From Metabacillus sp. KUDC1714 (lineage in GTDB: Bacteria; Bacillota; Bacilli; Bacillales; Bacillaceae), in the NCBI RefSeq assembly GCF_014217835.1, contig NZ_CP055263.1, positions 4,901,501-4,965,500 on the forward strand: DNA of 64,000 nucleotides, read 5' to 3'. Of this stretch, positions 18,501 through 26,840 are shown piece by piece. The translations under genes and the position numbers were made by a program. The number at the start of each line of letters is the position of its first letter. Positions within the stretch are counted from its first letter, which is position 1. The notes under the pieces were generated by a model. The model was not told where the DNA came from, ran no database searches, and saw nothing but the letters and a program-made list of their open reading frames with translations.

Positions 18501-19341
18501 AGTTATCTTGCTCAGATTCTGATGGATTAAAGCTTTCTCCAGCTTGTAATAGTTCAGCAATAATGCCTAAATCACCATTGCCATTTTCCGTTTCCGTAAT
18601 TAAATCCTCATAATCCTTTAATAAAGCAGAGTTTCCTTGCGGATAATTTCCCAAGATGGCCATATTATCTAGTTGAAATTGACCCTTTTGGAATTCTGGT
18701 ATCGTATCCTGCTTGTAATCAATAAACTTTTCAAGTTCTGGTTGGTTATTCCAGAGAATATTAAACGAATATTCCTTTAACCAAGTGATCAATTTTAAGA
18801 AGTTTATCGATTTTGCTTGCTCTTCAGCTTCATCAAATATTTTATCGTCAATATCTAATCCACTAAATTTTTTAAAGGCTAAAATAAGTGTTCGATTTAA
18901 CTGAGGCTCCCCTTCTTCTACATACAATTTCCACTGAGTACCATTCACTCGTTCTCGTTCAAGTTTTACTGGATATAAAAATAAAGGAGATCGAATATAT
19001 GTTCCATCTAACATGCAGCCAGATACAAAGGGGTAACCAACATATAAATCATACAACCCTGTCTCTTCTTCAATTCCCTTAATATTACGGTATAGAGAAG
19101 TTAACTTACCAGATTGCACTAATGATTCATTATTATTTACATCTTGTTTTACCAGAACAACATTTCCTTTTTGGTCTATCACTCTTTCAACTACAGTATT
19201 CGCATTTGTTTTCTGATCTAGCTTATCAATTGAACTTAAATCAAACGCCCATTTATCGTATAACTTTAGCATTCGAATTGATCTGTTTCGTTTACTCAGG
19301 TCATTTAACCTATCTTTTAATTGAACTAATTTTTGTTTCAT
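15577..19341 (-). CDS. Large superfamily 1 helicase with DUF4011-like N-terminus and Vsr-like nuclease C-terminus
   Basis: A 1254-residue protein. The N-terminal about 250 residues look like the DUF4011 region (LKDRLNDLSKRNRS). The split AAA_11/AAA_12 helicase core has Walker A GPPGTGKSQ (about residue 325), a long coiled-coil-rich insertion, Walker B VIFDEASQCT (about 825), LQWHYRSK, QGDERDIIIFS and the arginine-finger motif NVAVTRSKEE. The C-terminal about 110 residues (SPFEEQVYNAL, RIDQAI, GIECDGAMYH) fit a PD-(D/E)xK/Vsr-type (DUF559, MTES_1575) endonuclease. Such proteins are often in defence or mobile regions. The start is the ATG at 19341 after AAAGGTGG. It stands alone, next to a dead integrase, and a fragment of a second copy lies at 7810-7920. 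Confidence 0.85.
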   Translation of the reverse strand: MKQKLVQLKDRLNDLSKRNRSIRMLKLYDKWAFDLSSIDKLDQKTNANTVVERVIDQKGNVVLVKQDVNNNESLVQSGKLTSLYRNIKGIEEETGLYDLYVGYPFVSGCMLDGTYIRSPLFLYPVKLERERVNGTQWKLYVEEGEPQLNRTLILAFKKFSGLDIDDKIFDEAEEQAKSINFLKLITWLKEYSFNILWNNQPELEKFIDYKQDTIPEFQKGQFQLDNMAILGNYPQGNSALLKDYEDLITETENGNGDLGIIAELLQAGESFNPSESEQDNSSHEDIKPEKEKFFVLDTDASQEEIINEVDRNRGLVVHGPPGTGKSQVIVNLIANSIAQDKKVLLVCQKRAALDVVYQRLESLGLSSHVALLHDEKNDRKPLYKKLHTLLEDDRSIQDYENDLIQLSNKIEEYESKLNAIAKGLYEVQSHGYKAYDLYGLGKPISEIDVILELKEVLHSLTKDNLDEVLMKIFSYGNYYRRFGGENYPLKDRQSFAKLELKDRLTIVEIVKNVIEKAETSIEYLNKFDQEDITPEYTWLINDKLEKIYEDLNPDEKRSLQKLRLWWWTSFTGKTIVEELLNGEKFKGVSSKEWPRVRESLKLLFDLSQVSEKMSNEMKSLQPYFSDELVKKYYERISKGDIPLKEFEQKHEYIIQDFEDLRNMDREYDANLPNIKKMIDMLKDKTGDHIHKQLSDEWVDIVKQSTFIHWIDDIESKHPMLTKIGTEEIEKVREHFKGLLLQKRDLAVKVLINRLLKKLNQVKQTNSKAMKELKHQVGKKRMIWPVRKLVREFSLNGLLDVMPIWLTSPETVSAIYPLEKELFDIVIFDEASQCTVENGLPAVYRGAKIVVAGDEKQLPPSSLFKGAIQEDEDDVEVDDFNESESLLNLGKRTLPEKMLQWHYRSKSEELINFSNHAYYNGNIQIAPNVEPLRKPAAIQWHKVDGLWVNQSNEVEAKAVVDLLKNTIIKNPSKTVGIITFNAKQQDKIQDIIDAQVEADQEFGVLYQQIMSRDLDERVFVKNIENVQGDERDIIIFSIAYAKNNEGRVYNRFGTLGQQGGENRLNVAVTRSKEEIHVVTSIEPNELSVGSTKNDGPKFLKSYMEYAKAVSQVKKEEIEAVLSNLNEKQNTKKQTGPLLFDSPFEEQVYNALTNLGYKVDTQVGMSGYRIDQAIVHPNHPEKYILGIECDGAMYHSSPSAKERDVYRQRFLETKGWKITRIWSRNWWKNSSAEIEKIDQLVKKLVREESIKKEVMA

Positions 19342-19774
19342 TTTTACCACCTTTGAATTAATCGACCTATATTTTATTTACTCGTTATATTACTATTGCG
19401 TAAATTATATTATAACCCCTAATTTTTTACATTAAAAGACGAGGTTCGACTTTATCTCATTTAAAGCTTCAAGGTAATGGATAATTTTACGGCTCTCAAA
19501 TATCAAGAAACTTCCACAATTTTGACTAATAACAGAAGATTAAAACAAATCACTAAATGTTTGTTACTCTGTATTACTTATGTACAATGGGCCGTAATCT
19601 AACTGTAACTTTTTTCAACTAGCGCAACCTCCTTCTTTTACTCCTTCATATAGATTTCTTTTATAAGAATATGATTAGAACTGTTCTATAAGTACCCAAT
19701 TAGGACCGGGGAATCTGACCAAGCAAAGCACCATTTTTCGCATGAAGTGCACTTAAACTGATGAGGAAATCCAA
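19342..19774. other. Intergenic region upstream of helicase and integrase remnant
   Basis: 433 nt, AT-rich. It must hold the promoter of the helicase on the minus strand, but no consensus pair stands out. No gene is supported. Confidence 0.4.
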
Positions 19775-20436
19775 ATGGGGATTCGAACGATGAGTGAAGT
19801 GGTTAAGAAGCAGAACCAAAAAGTTTTCTACTCCAAATTCGGGTTATACTTTAGTGTTGCGATTCCTTGCGGTTTAAGACGAGGAGAGCTTCAAGGATTA
19901 CAATGGGAAGATATAGACTTAGAAAAGGAAATCATTTATGTAACTCACTCCTTGCTACACTTAAAAGATGGGGGATTCTTACTAAAAGATCCGAAGACAA
20001 TGGGGTCTATTCGTGAAATTGCATTACCTCCAAATTTGATTCCACTCTTTAAAAGATACCAAGTACGCGATTTAGAGAGAAAGAATTGCTACAAGACGAA
20101 AGGCAAGGTAGTAACTACTTCTTTGTCTTTGCTAACGAATTTGGACTTCCATACTTTAAATCTTATCCAAGGACAAAATGGATGCGATTTTTATAAAGAA
20201 ATAAACTCAGATATATTCGACCACATGACCTTCGTCACACGTCAGCCACTTTCCTATTGTCACAGGGAATAGACCTTAAAACCGTAAGTGTCAGGTTAGG
20301 GCATTCCACTATAAGAATAACGGCTGACATCTATGCTCATAGAACAAAAGAAACGGATTGTGTATTGCCTCGTCCGATTCCGTCATTTTATACCCGAAAT
20401 CATGACCTAATCGCGTATGCCATTCATCGGGAATAA
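19775..20436 (+). pseudogene. Tyrosine recombinase (phage/ICE integrase) remnant with frameshift and stop
   Basis: The first frame carries the catalytic Arg region IPCGLRRGELQGLQWEDIDL. After a frameshift near 20090 the protein continues as FFVFANEFGLPYFKSYPRTK, meets a TAA, and resumes as RPHDLRHTSATFLLSQGIDL and RLGHSTIRITADIYAH. The last two carry the HxxR box, the GH residue and the catalytic Tyr. The N-terminal core-binding domain is missing. It is a Tn916/phage-type integrase, now dead. No att repeats were recognised, so the element it served is no longer delimitable. Confidence 0.85.
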
Positions 20437-20490
20437 TTCGAAGTGCAAAAGTTTAGAAGATTAGGTGTTCGTTACATTAACAGAGCCTTT

Positions 20491-21738
20491 CTAATTAAAA
20501 ATTATAGGAAAAGTAAATGTAACGAAAGCTGCCCAAAGTCCGTAGACCGGCAAATACTTAGTTACTGCATCTTGGATAGTTGAAGGTCCGGATTTGTTTT
20601 GTAGAAAACGCATATAGGAGAGCATAATCCAAATTAGATTTGCCCAGATAAGTATGTTTATTCCTAAAACAGCAAGTCTATTAGGCGTAATCCCATAAGA
20701 AGAAAGTCTGAACACGATGGCTGACAAAGCCACACTGTCAATGATAAGCGCAAGAACAATTAAGGCAAAATTTATATAATCTGAAATGTTCTTTTTCTCG
20801 TCTGAGTCGCTTTCCGAAATGGAAAATATGGTAACGGCCAATACACCAAGGAGTATTCCGTTGAAGGCTATCAGGAAATTGCGGTCCAAGAATGGATTTT
20901 TTCCTACCCATATAACCGTTATTAGATAGACCAACAATGTGACCAGGACAAGAGGACTAAAAATTTTAGCTATATATGGTGTAATATTCTTAGCAAGTTT
21001 AAGATTCATTGATACCAGGTATGCAGCTACAATAGCGAGAGCAGCAGCACCAAATAAAACGACATTACTAAAATAGAAGTCTTCTATATCCAAACCAACA
21101 AAGTTAAATAACTGCATGGTTAATGCTGCTAGCACCATTCCGCTAACTGCCATGCTGGCGTAGAGAATACAATATTCCAAATTAAATTTAATATAGGCTA
21201 ATCTTGTACTGCTTTTTGAATATTCATTTCCTGTAAATGCAAGCCCTACCAATACCCATAAGAATATAGGAAGGTGTAAATAAGCAAGGATAATACTGTC
21301 TTCATCATTTAATGGCAGCATATTAAGATAAAACCCGGAAATTAGGAACAACGCTACAAGAGAATAAATAACTCTTTTTTTCGGAGTATTATTGTAAACA
21401 AAATAGGCAGCAATAAAGGGAATTATACCAAAAGCCAGGTTAATTGGAGCAATTGCTTCCTGTTCGACAAAATGGAAAATGATCCTGGTGATTATCCCGG
21501 CCAGAATGGCTAAAGTGCCCATGAATAAAAAATCTTTTTGAAGCAAGGAAGATTTTTCTGTATTTGCCCTCTCCTTGAAATGCAATCTTTCATACCAAAC
21601 GCCAAGTACCTGAGAATCAGGATTTTGTTCCCATGCGTGTGAGAATGACTTTTTAAAAGCTTTGGGGTCTTTTCTATACATTCTCTCCAGCTCATGAGGT
21701 TTAGCAATATTTTCAATAATCAAATTGTTAATGTCCAT
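20491..21738 (-). CDS. Polytopic membrane protein, function unknown (DUF4153-like)
   Basis: A 415-residue protein with a soluble N-terminal about 70 residues (helical, charged) followed by roughly eleven hydrophobic segments up to the C-terminus. The closing part SSYGITPNRLAVLGINILIW resembles the DUF4153 style (Y-G-x-T-P-N-R), a family of unknown function, but I cannot confirm membership. GGGGAGG lies 6 nt before the ATG at 21738, so I prefer that start over the upstream frame at 21783. It is monocistronic between the integrase remnant and an intergenic zone. Confidence 0.75.
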   Translation of the reverse strand: MDINNLIIENIAKPHELERMYRKDPKAFKKSFSHAWEQNPDSQVLGVWYERLHFKERANTEKSSLLQKDFLFMGTLAILAGIITRIIFHFVEQEAIAPINLAFGIIPFIAAYFVYNNTPKKRVIYSLVALFLISGFYLNMLPLNDEDSIILAYLHLPIFLWVLVGLAFTGNEYSKSSTRLAYIKFNLEYCILYASMAVSGMVLAALTMQLFNFVGLDIEDFYFSNVVLFGAAALAIVAAYLVSMNLKLAKNITPYIAKIFSPLVLVTLLVYLITVIWVGKNPFLDRNFLIAFNGILLGVLAVTIFSISESDSDEKKNISDYINFALIVLALIIDSVALSAIVFRLSSYGITPNRLAVLGINILIWANLIWIMLSYMRFLQNKSGPSTIQDAVTKYLPVYGLWAAFVTFTFPIIFN

Positions 21739-22455
21739 GGTTTTACCTCCCCTAATAATTGTTATATTAAGTTTCCTCCACAATGTTTAACTGTCTTCGT
21801 CACTTTTGTATTATAAAATATCTCCAGGCTGACCATAATAAGCACCTCACTTATTTATTCTGATTTTGATTTTAATATATATTTTATTGTTTTGCAATAA
21901 ATTTTTATTAATTTAGATAACTTTATTATTGTTAGTTTTTTTACCAAGAATAAAAAGCATTCCTTATTCAAAGAAATGCTTTTTAACTTTAAACCATTAA
22001 ATTTATAACTTGTACAGCTAACCTGCTTCTTTAAGTACATCCTTTTACATATTCCTCCAAAAAACAATAATCTCTGCTGCACAGTGTTTAGTCAATTAAG
22101 AAAGACGATTACTTAGTTAGTTTTTCATCAATGCTCTTTTTAAAGAACCAGCCGATAGCCCGTTTTAATTACTCCTATAATTTTGCTTCCATTAAAAGGC
22201 CTGTCGGGAAAGATCATTTCTTTACTTAATTAATGAAGCACCAGTTAAAAAAACCAGCATTTTTCTTCGAATTATATTGCGCGAATAAAGGATCCAAGAC
22301 TAAACTTCCTCTCTCTAGTGCGACTATAATATCTATACTAGTGAATCGAATACCATATCAAATATAACCAAGCCCTGGATTAAGTGAATTTTGAACATCA
22401 TTATTCTAAATAGGCTGTTGTATGCATAAAGTGAGAAAGGATTTATGGTTAAAAT
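21739..22455. other. Intergenic region with terminator and possible degraded repeat
   Basis: About 700 nt without a supportable gene. A hairpin terminator is at 21952-21984. The block 22135-22330 has a composition unlike its surroundings (GCCGATAGCCCG, AAGGCCTGTCGGG, ATTGCGCGAATAAAGG). It resembles intergenic text recurrent in Bacillus genomes, but I cannot delimit or name it. Confidence 0.35.
21952..21984. terminator. Bidirectional hairpin terminator
   Basis: AAAAAGCATT (21952-21961) pairs with AATGCTTTTT (21975-21984). It lies in an intergenic region, and no adjacent gene obviously uses it. Confidence 0.6.
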
Positions 22456-24264
22456 ATGGGATTTACTCATTCTGAATCTGATAATGAAAGGAATGAAAGC
22501 ATGCCAAAAAAAGAAGATAAAAAATACTTTGATTATATCGTCATTGGTGCTGGAACAGCTGGCGGGGTAATTGCCAAAGAATTAACAGATGACAAAAAAA
22601 CTTCCCTGCTTGTACTTGAAGCAGGAACAAATATGAGGAACGAGCTAAGCAGTGCTTCTAACCCAAACTCAGGTCTGTTAGCTACCGATAACAGACACTC
22701 CTTTAATATAATGTCAACAATAGAACCTAATATTAATAGCCAACTAAGGATCTCGAGTGGTCGAGCAATTGGTGGAAGCTCTGAACATAATGCCATGTAT
22801 GCAGTAAGGGGAAGTCGTGAACTTTATGATCAGTGGGGAGAACTCGTTGGCCCTCAATGGGAATATGATAACATTAGTTCTTTATTCAAAAAAAATGAAA
22901 CTTATACAGGAAAGACACAAGAACCGGAACAACGAGGAACAAATGGTCCGATTTTTGTTAGACAACAAATCATTCCTAAAAATGGACTTACAATTACTTT
23001 AGCTAAAGCAACATCAACTGTTTTAGGTATACCGATTGTCGAAGATTATAATACAGGCATAAGAAATTGCACATTTTATAAATCACAGGCTATGAACAAA
23101 AAGGTGGGCGGAAAATTTGTCCGATCATCAACAGCAACAGGCTATCTAAATGAAAATATTGTTATACAAGGAAATGAATTCCACCCAGATGAGTTTGGAG
23201 TTGGAAGGAGAAAGCTTGTCATTTTAGCAAAAACAACAGTCAATAAAATTCTATTTAAACGAAAAAGAGGCGTTAACATTGCTGTAGGTGTTAAGTTTGT
23301 TAGGAACGGGGTATCAGAAAAAGCTTTTGCAAGAAAAGGAATCATTGTTTCTGCGGGTAATTTTTCGTCGGTTATTCTACAACGTTCGGGAATCGGAAAT
23401 TCGATGGATTTAGCCAGAATTGGTGTATCTACTTTAATAGAGAATCCTAATGTTGGACACAACTTTCAAGCTCAATTTACTGCCGGAGTGGGAGTTGAAG
23501 TAGAAACTAGTCGACTTCTAGATTTGAGAGATGCTGACCCTGATCTCCCATTCCCACTAGGTGCCCATAAAGGAGAAGGTGAAACAGGAGGACGACGTCT
23601 TCAACTATATAGCAGCATAACACCTTCTTTTCTTCCACCACCAGTTATCTTTGTTAACAACTGGGCATTTGATCCAAATAAAAAGACGAATGTGATGAGT
23701 ATTGGTCCTTTTGACAATAATCCAAGAAGCAGAGGAACGATTTTGGCCGCTCACAGCGATCCAGAAGTTTATCCATCCGTTAACCTCAATCCATTGCAAG
23801 ATTCGAATGACTTAGAATTCATGATCGATCAGTATATTGAAATTTACAAAATTATGAAAAAGGCTCAAGAACTTGATCCTGAAGGTATTTATAAGTTAGT
23901 TTATCCTGATGAAAAAATCTTTATGATAAAAAATAATGCAGAAAAAAGAGCTGAGATTGCTAAATATGTTAAAGCTACGTATCGAAATATCCAACACTTC
24001 GGCGGACAATGTAGGATGGCAAAGAGGATTCAAGATGGCGTTGTTGATGGGTATCTAAATGTTTTTGGTACTAAAAACCTGAAAGTCGCAGATCTATCAA
24101 TCTCTCCAATATTACCAGACGGCAACACTTCAATACCTTCTCAAATGATTGGTTTAGCTTGTGCACGATTTATTCAAGAGAATTTTTCTCCTTATGTGTT
24201 GGTTGATGAGGAACTTGAAGAACTTGAAGAACTTGAAGAGTTTGAAGAGTTTGAAGACTATTAA
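22456..24264 (+). CDS. GMC-family FAD-dependent oxidoreductase
   Basis: Up to 602 residues. The N-terminal FAD-binding motif is YIVIGAGTAGGVIAKEL with VLEAG, followed by GRAIGGSSEHNAMYAVRG, a typical GMC signature. The C-terminal active-site region is NIQHFGGQCRMA with PDGNTSIPSQMIG. GMC enzymes oxidise alcohols, choline, glucose or similar. The substrate is not evident and no partner enzyme is adjacent. An ATG at 22501 (MPKKEDKKYFDY), preceded by AAAGGAATGAAAGC, is an equally good or better start. The C-terminus ends in a tandem acidic tail (ELEELEELEEFEEFEDY) built from repeated GAACTTGAA units, which is unusual for the family. Confidence 0.87.
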   Translation: MGFTHSESDNERNESMPKKEDKKYFDYIVIGAGTAGGVIAKELTDDKKTSLLVLEAGTNMRNELSSASNPNSGLLATDNRHSFNIMSTIEPNINSQLRISSGRAIGGSSEHNAMYAVRGSRELYDQWGELVGPQWEYDNISSLFKKNETYTGKTQEPEQRGTNGPIFVRQQIIPKNGLTITLAKATSTVLGIPIVEDYNTGIRNCTFYKSQAMNKKVGGKFVRSSTATGYLNENIVIQGNEFHPDEFGVGRRKLVILAKTTVNKILFKRKRGVNIAVGVKFVRNGVSEKAFARKGIIVSAGNFSSVILQRSGIGNSMDLARIGVSTLIENPNVGHNFQAQFTAGVGVEVETSRLLDLRDADPDLPFPLGAHKGEGETGGRRLQLYSSITPSFLPPPVIFVNNWAFDPNKKTNVMSIGPFDNNPRSRGTILAAHSDPEVYPSVNLNPLQDSNDLEFMIDQYIEIYKIMKKAQELDPEGIYKLVYPDEKIFMIKNNAEKRAEIAKYVKATYRNIQHFGGQCRMAKRIQDGVVDGYLNVFGTKNLKVADLSISPILPDGNTSIPSQMIGLACARFIQENFSPYVLVDEELEELEELEEFEEFEDY

Positions 24265-24314
24265 TAACAAGAATAAGGTATTGAAAAGAAATGGATAATA
24301 TCCCAAACAAAAAC

Positions 24315-24360
24315 AACACTCACAAACGTTGATTTAACAACATTCGTGAGTGTTTTAAAA
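24315..24360 (+). terminator. Terminator of the GMC oxidoreductase gene
   Basis: AACACTCAC (24315-24323) pairs with GTGAGTGTT (24346-24354), followed by TTTTAAAATTTTT. It begins 50 nt after the stop codon. Confidence 0.7.
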
Positions 24361-24763
24361 TTTTTAAAATGAACTCGTTTTGTTCTAAAGATACCGTTAG
24401 TCAGTGTATAAACTTAATGTAATGTCCGGTATCTTCCTTTAATGCCTTCAAATACTTTTTCATTACAAAAGGGTTGTTTCAAGTGCATCACTCAACATTG
24501 AGCCGAAGCTATCAAATAACTGAATTAAGGTTCCTGAGGGTTTATCAAGTTCTACAAATACACCGTCTTTTAAGTCATAAAATTCAAATGGTATAAAATA
24601 ACTGTTTCACTTTTATTTCCCTTTATACATTGCTAAAAGTATTGAATATTTGGTAATTCGATCAAGTCATACTCATTTCCAAATTTTTCTGTTTGCAGGT
24701 ATTTTTATAATTAAGATGGCATAGACTTGTACTAACGTATAATGAAAAGAGGTAGTATAGTAC
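24361..24763. other. Intergenic region with a short minus-strand gene fragment
   Basis: On the minus strand about 24478-24600 reads EFYDLKDGVFVELDKPSG and DSFGSMLSDALETTLL with a stop. This has protein-like composition but no start codon or ribosome binding site. It is probably a scrap of a lost gene that I cannot identify. Confidence 0.35.
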
Positions 24764-24955
24764 ATGCAAATAAACCGAATAAAACGGGGAGCCGGTCTTA
24801 AAATGGCAAAGAAAATCATGAATGAAATGCAACAAGAACCAAAAGGGATTCACTATCCTGGATATAAACGAAGAGTCTGTCGTGCTTCTGAAATAGTAGC
24901 CAACCAACCTTTAGTGCAAGATATTCTTTCTAGACATTTGGGCATAAAAAAATAG
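24764..24955 (+). CDS. Small basic hypothetical protein
   Basis: 63 residues, strongly basic (MQINRIKRGAGLKMAKKIMN ... HLGIKK), with no membrane segment. GAGGT lies 10 nt before the ATG, and a perfect terminator overlaps the stop codon, both of which support a real gene. I do not recognise the family. It converges with the minus-strand pair 24989-26493. Confidence 0.5.
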   Translation: MQINRIKRGAGLKMAKKIMNEMQQEPKGIHYPGYKRRVCRASEIVANQPLVQDILSRHLGIKK

Positions 24956-24982
24956 CCCTTGGAAGTTTGAACAGGGCTATTT
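24950..24982. terminator. Shared terminator between convergent small genes
   Basis: AAATAGCCCT (24950-24959) pairs perfectly with AGGGCTATTT (24973-24982). The stop codon of the 63-residue gene lies in the left arm, and the minus-strand 71-residue gene ends 7 nt beyond the right arm. It can serve both directions. Confidence 0.75.
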
Positions 24983-24988
24983 TAAAAT

Positions 24989-25204
24989 TTATCCACCGAA
25001 AAATTTCCGTACCAGAGGACTTTTACTTGTTACGACAACGCCTTTTCTAGACTTAGGTAGTTCTTGGGAAATTGGTTGTCTATTTAACAATGATTCCGCT
25101 CTCTTAACTGAGCTAGCTAATCTTTTTTTTCTTTGTTCGGCTGTTAATTGACTAGAATTCCTTACGATACCCATTGGTTTACTATCTTCCATTTCTATCG
25201 GCAT
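24989..25204 (-). CDS. Small basic hypothetical protein, downstream partner of membrane protein
   Basis: 71 residues, Lys/Arg/Ser-rich (TAEQRKKRLASSVKRAESLL), ending VRKFFGG, with no membrane segment or known motif seen. A very good ribosome binding site (AAAGGAGG) precedes the ATG. The gene follows the 419-residue membrane protein gene by 29 nt on the same strand and shares its terminator zone, so the two are probably one operon. Function unknown. Confidence 0.6.
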   Translation of the reverse strand: MPIEMEDSKPMGIVRNSSQLTAEQRKKRLASSVKRAESLLNRQPISQELPKSRKGVVVTSKSPLVRKFFGG

Positions 25205-25233
25205 TTCGAAATCCTCCTTTCCCTACTATCATT

Positions 25234-26493
25234 TTAATACATTTCTCCACGATATGTCTCATATTTTTGTACCTTTGTCTGCATATCATTCACAGAATCA
25301 AATTGTTCTTGTAATGTAATCGCCGTTTCTTGAGATAAAATTAATTCTCCTGCGATATAGTTTCGTGCATACACAATCTGTATCAAACTGCACATTCCAT
25401 CTAAAAGTTGAACATCATTTTCGTCAAACTGGTGCTTATGACTATTCAATACTATCACATATTCTTCTGGAATCGATTCTCCTACACTATTAACCTCAGC
25501 TACTTTTACCTTATACACTAAGTAATTCATTTCAAATAATCTAGCGGTGTCATCTTTATTAATAGCGATTCCCATTGGATCCCTGTCCAAAATATCCACT
25601 GATCTTCTTATATGCATTGGATATTTCCTTCTCTTTAATTGTTTTCTCGGAAATACATCATAATCGAAAGTGATCCCCCATTCTTTGAAGTAATCAGATT
25701 TCATAAGTCCTAAAATGACTTCTATGTATTCTTTTTGCGTGGATTTATCGACCAAGTATGAATTAAACTCTTCCAAACTAGAACTGTTCAACCAAAAAAT
25801 GAGAATGTCAAATTTTGTTGTCATTTGATTGATTGTTTGTAAGACGGCTGTCCCTGATGCTTTCGACTCAACTTCTATGTTACCTACTTTGAATCTCCTT
25901 AATTCACCCATCATGGCAAGGAGAATTTGAAAAACTATAAAAATAATAAAAAGAATTAACAAGTGTGAAAATATTATTTTAAATAGTGAATTTTTCTCAA
26001 AGGTCTTTATAACCAAATCCGTAATAGTTGTAGGTGATGGGGCCTCTATTTTAGGCTCTGTTTCGGTAACTGGCTTTGTAATCGTTTCGTTTTTAGTAAT
26101 ATTCTCTTCTTTTGTAGTACCATTCGTTTCAGTAATAATTGTTTTTGTATCAGTGGTGGTCGTAGTAATTTCATTTTTTTTCATTTTTTCTTCCGCTTTA
26201 GTATTTTCAAGTTCCTTTGTTGAAACACTTTGTGTTTCCTTTGATGTAGTAGAGTCTTGTGATTGCCATTCACTCCAGTTATTCCACATATATATCCCTA
26301 TGGAGATAAACATCGAAAAAATAACTAAAACTGCAAGTGTAATAAACAGTAATTTCACTACAAATTTTATTCGATTCCTTGCTGTATACACTTGTGTTCC
26401 GAAGTCTTCTATTGCGGGTTTAATGATTCTACGATCGAGCCAATTATTAAAACTCAGTTTTACATTCTTCCATGTACCGTTTTTTCCACTCAT
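25234..26493 (-). CDS. Two-span membrane protein with Thr/Glu/Lys-rich outer segment and GAF-like C-terminus, unknown function
   Basis: 419 residues. Residues about 43-70 form a membrane helix (FVVKLLFITLAVLVIFSMFI). A low-complexity Thr/Lys/Glu segment (about 76-160) follows, then a second membrane helix (about 175-195, FSHLLILFIIFIVFQILLAM) and a cytoplasmic domain of about 220 residues. The cytoplasmic part (YEIVL-like strands, DRDPMGIAINKDDTARLF, LLDGMCSLIQIVYARNYI) looks GAF-like in layout, suggesting ligand or signal sensing, but I cannot name the family. AAGGGGAG precedes the ATG. It is likely co-transcribed with the 71-residue gene. Confidence 0.65.
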   Translation of the reverse strand: MSGKNGTWKNVKLSFNNWLDRRIIKPAIEDFGTQVYTARNRIKFVVKLLFITLAVLVIFSMFISIGIYMWNNWSEWQSQDSTTSKETQSVSTKELENTKAEEKMKKNEITTTTTDTKTIITETNGTTKEENITKNETITKPVTETEPKIEAPSPTTITDLVIKTFEKNSLFKIIFSHLLILFIIFIVFQILLAMMGELRRFKVGNIEVESKASGTAVLQTINQMTTKFDILIFWLNSSSLEEFNSYLVDKSTQKEYIEVILGLMKSDYFKEWGITFDYDVFPRKQLKRRKYPMHIRRSVDILDRDPMGIAINKDDTARLFEMNYLVYKVKVAEVNSVGESIPEEYVIVLNSHKHQFDENDVQLLDGMCSLIQIVYARNYIAGELILSQETAITLQEQFDSVNDMQTKVQKYETYRGEMY

Positions 26494-26680
26494 AAAACTC
26501 CCCTTTTTAAGACTAGCATCTACAATAATTATAGGCTGTAGCTACCAATACAAACAACTTAAATTTTGTCCAAGAGCATATAGAATTAAAAGCGGTTTGT
26601 GGGGAGTGACGTTGGTCACCTCTTCACCATATATTAAGGTTATAAATTTTTTTCCTTCTTTCAAAGCAGTAGAAAATAAA

Positions 26681-26729
26681 TATAGCAAAAAAAGCAGTTA
26701 GATAACTACTAACTGCTTTTTTGCTATAT
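26681..26729. terminator. Very long hairpin terminator (about 20-bp stem)
   Basis: TATAGCAAAAAAAGCAGTTA at 26681-26700 pairs almost perfectly with the segment 26709-26728 (CTAACTGCTTTTTTGCTATA), leaving a short loop. It lies about 110 nt after the SGNH hydrolase stop on the minus strand and can act both ways. Confidence 0.8.
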
Positions 26730-26817
26730 TTTCAGCTTTTTCTATAGCTTCATTCAAACCTTTAAAGCCATCTTTTAGTAACTCTTCACTTTCACAGGTG
26801 TTCTGTTTTAATTTCAT
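26698..26817 (-). CDS. Possible 39-residue small protein
   Basis: The minus strand reads MKLKQNTCESEELLKDGFKG and continues LNEAIEKAENIAKKQLVVI with a stop inside the terminator stem. It is amphipathic and helical in look and lies 24 nt after the SGNH gene. No clear ribosome binding site is seen, so it may be chance or a remnant. Confidence 0.25.
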   Translation of the reverse strand: MKLKQNTCESEELLKDGFKGLNEAIEKAENIAKKQLVVI

Positions 26818-26840
26818 TATAAAAAATAGTAAAAAAGTCT

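Noticed and set aside
21855..22082. 75-residue minus-strand frame
   Set aside because: Lys/Ile-rich AT composition across a terminator hairpin, without ribosome binding site.
22135..22330. Possible degraded gene or repeat (minus-strand scrap IIGVIKTGYRLVL)
   Set aside because: The text looks familiar from other Bacillus intergenic regions, but I could not delimit it or show a second copy in the window.
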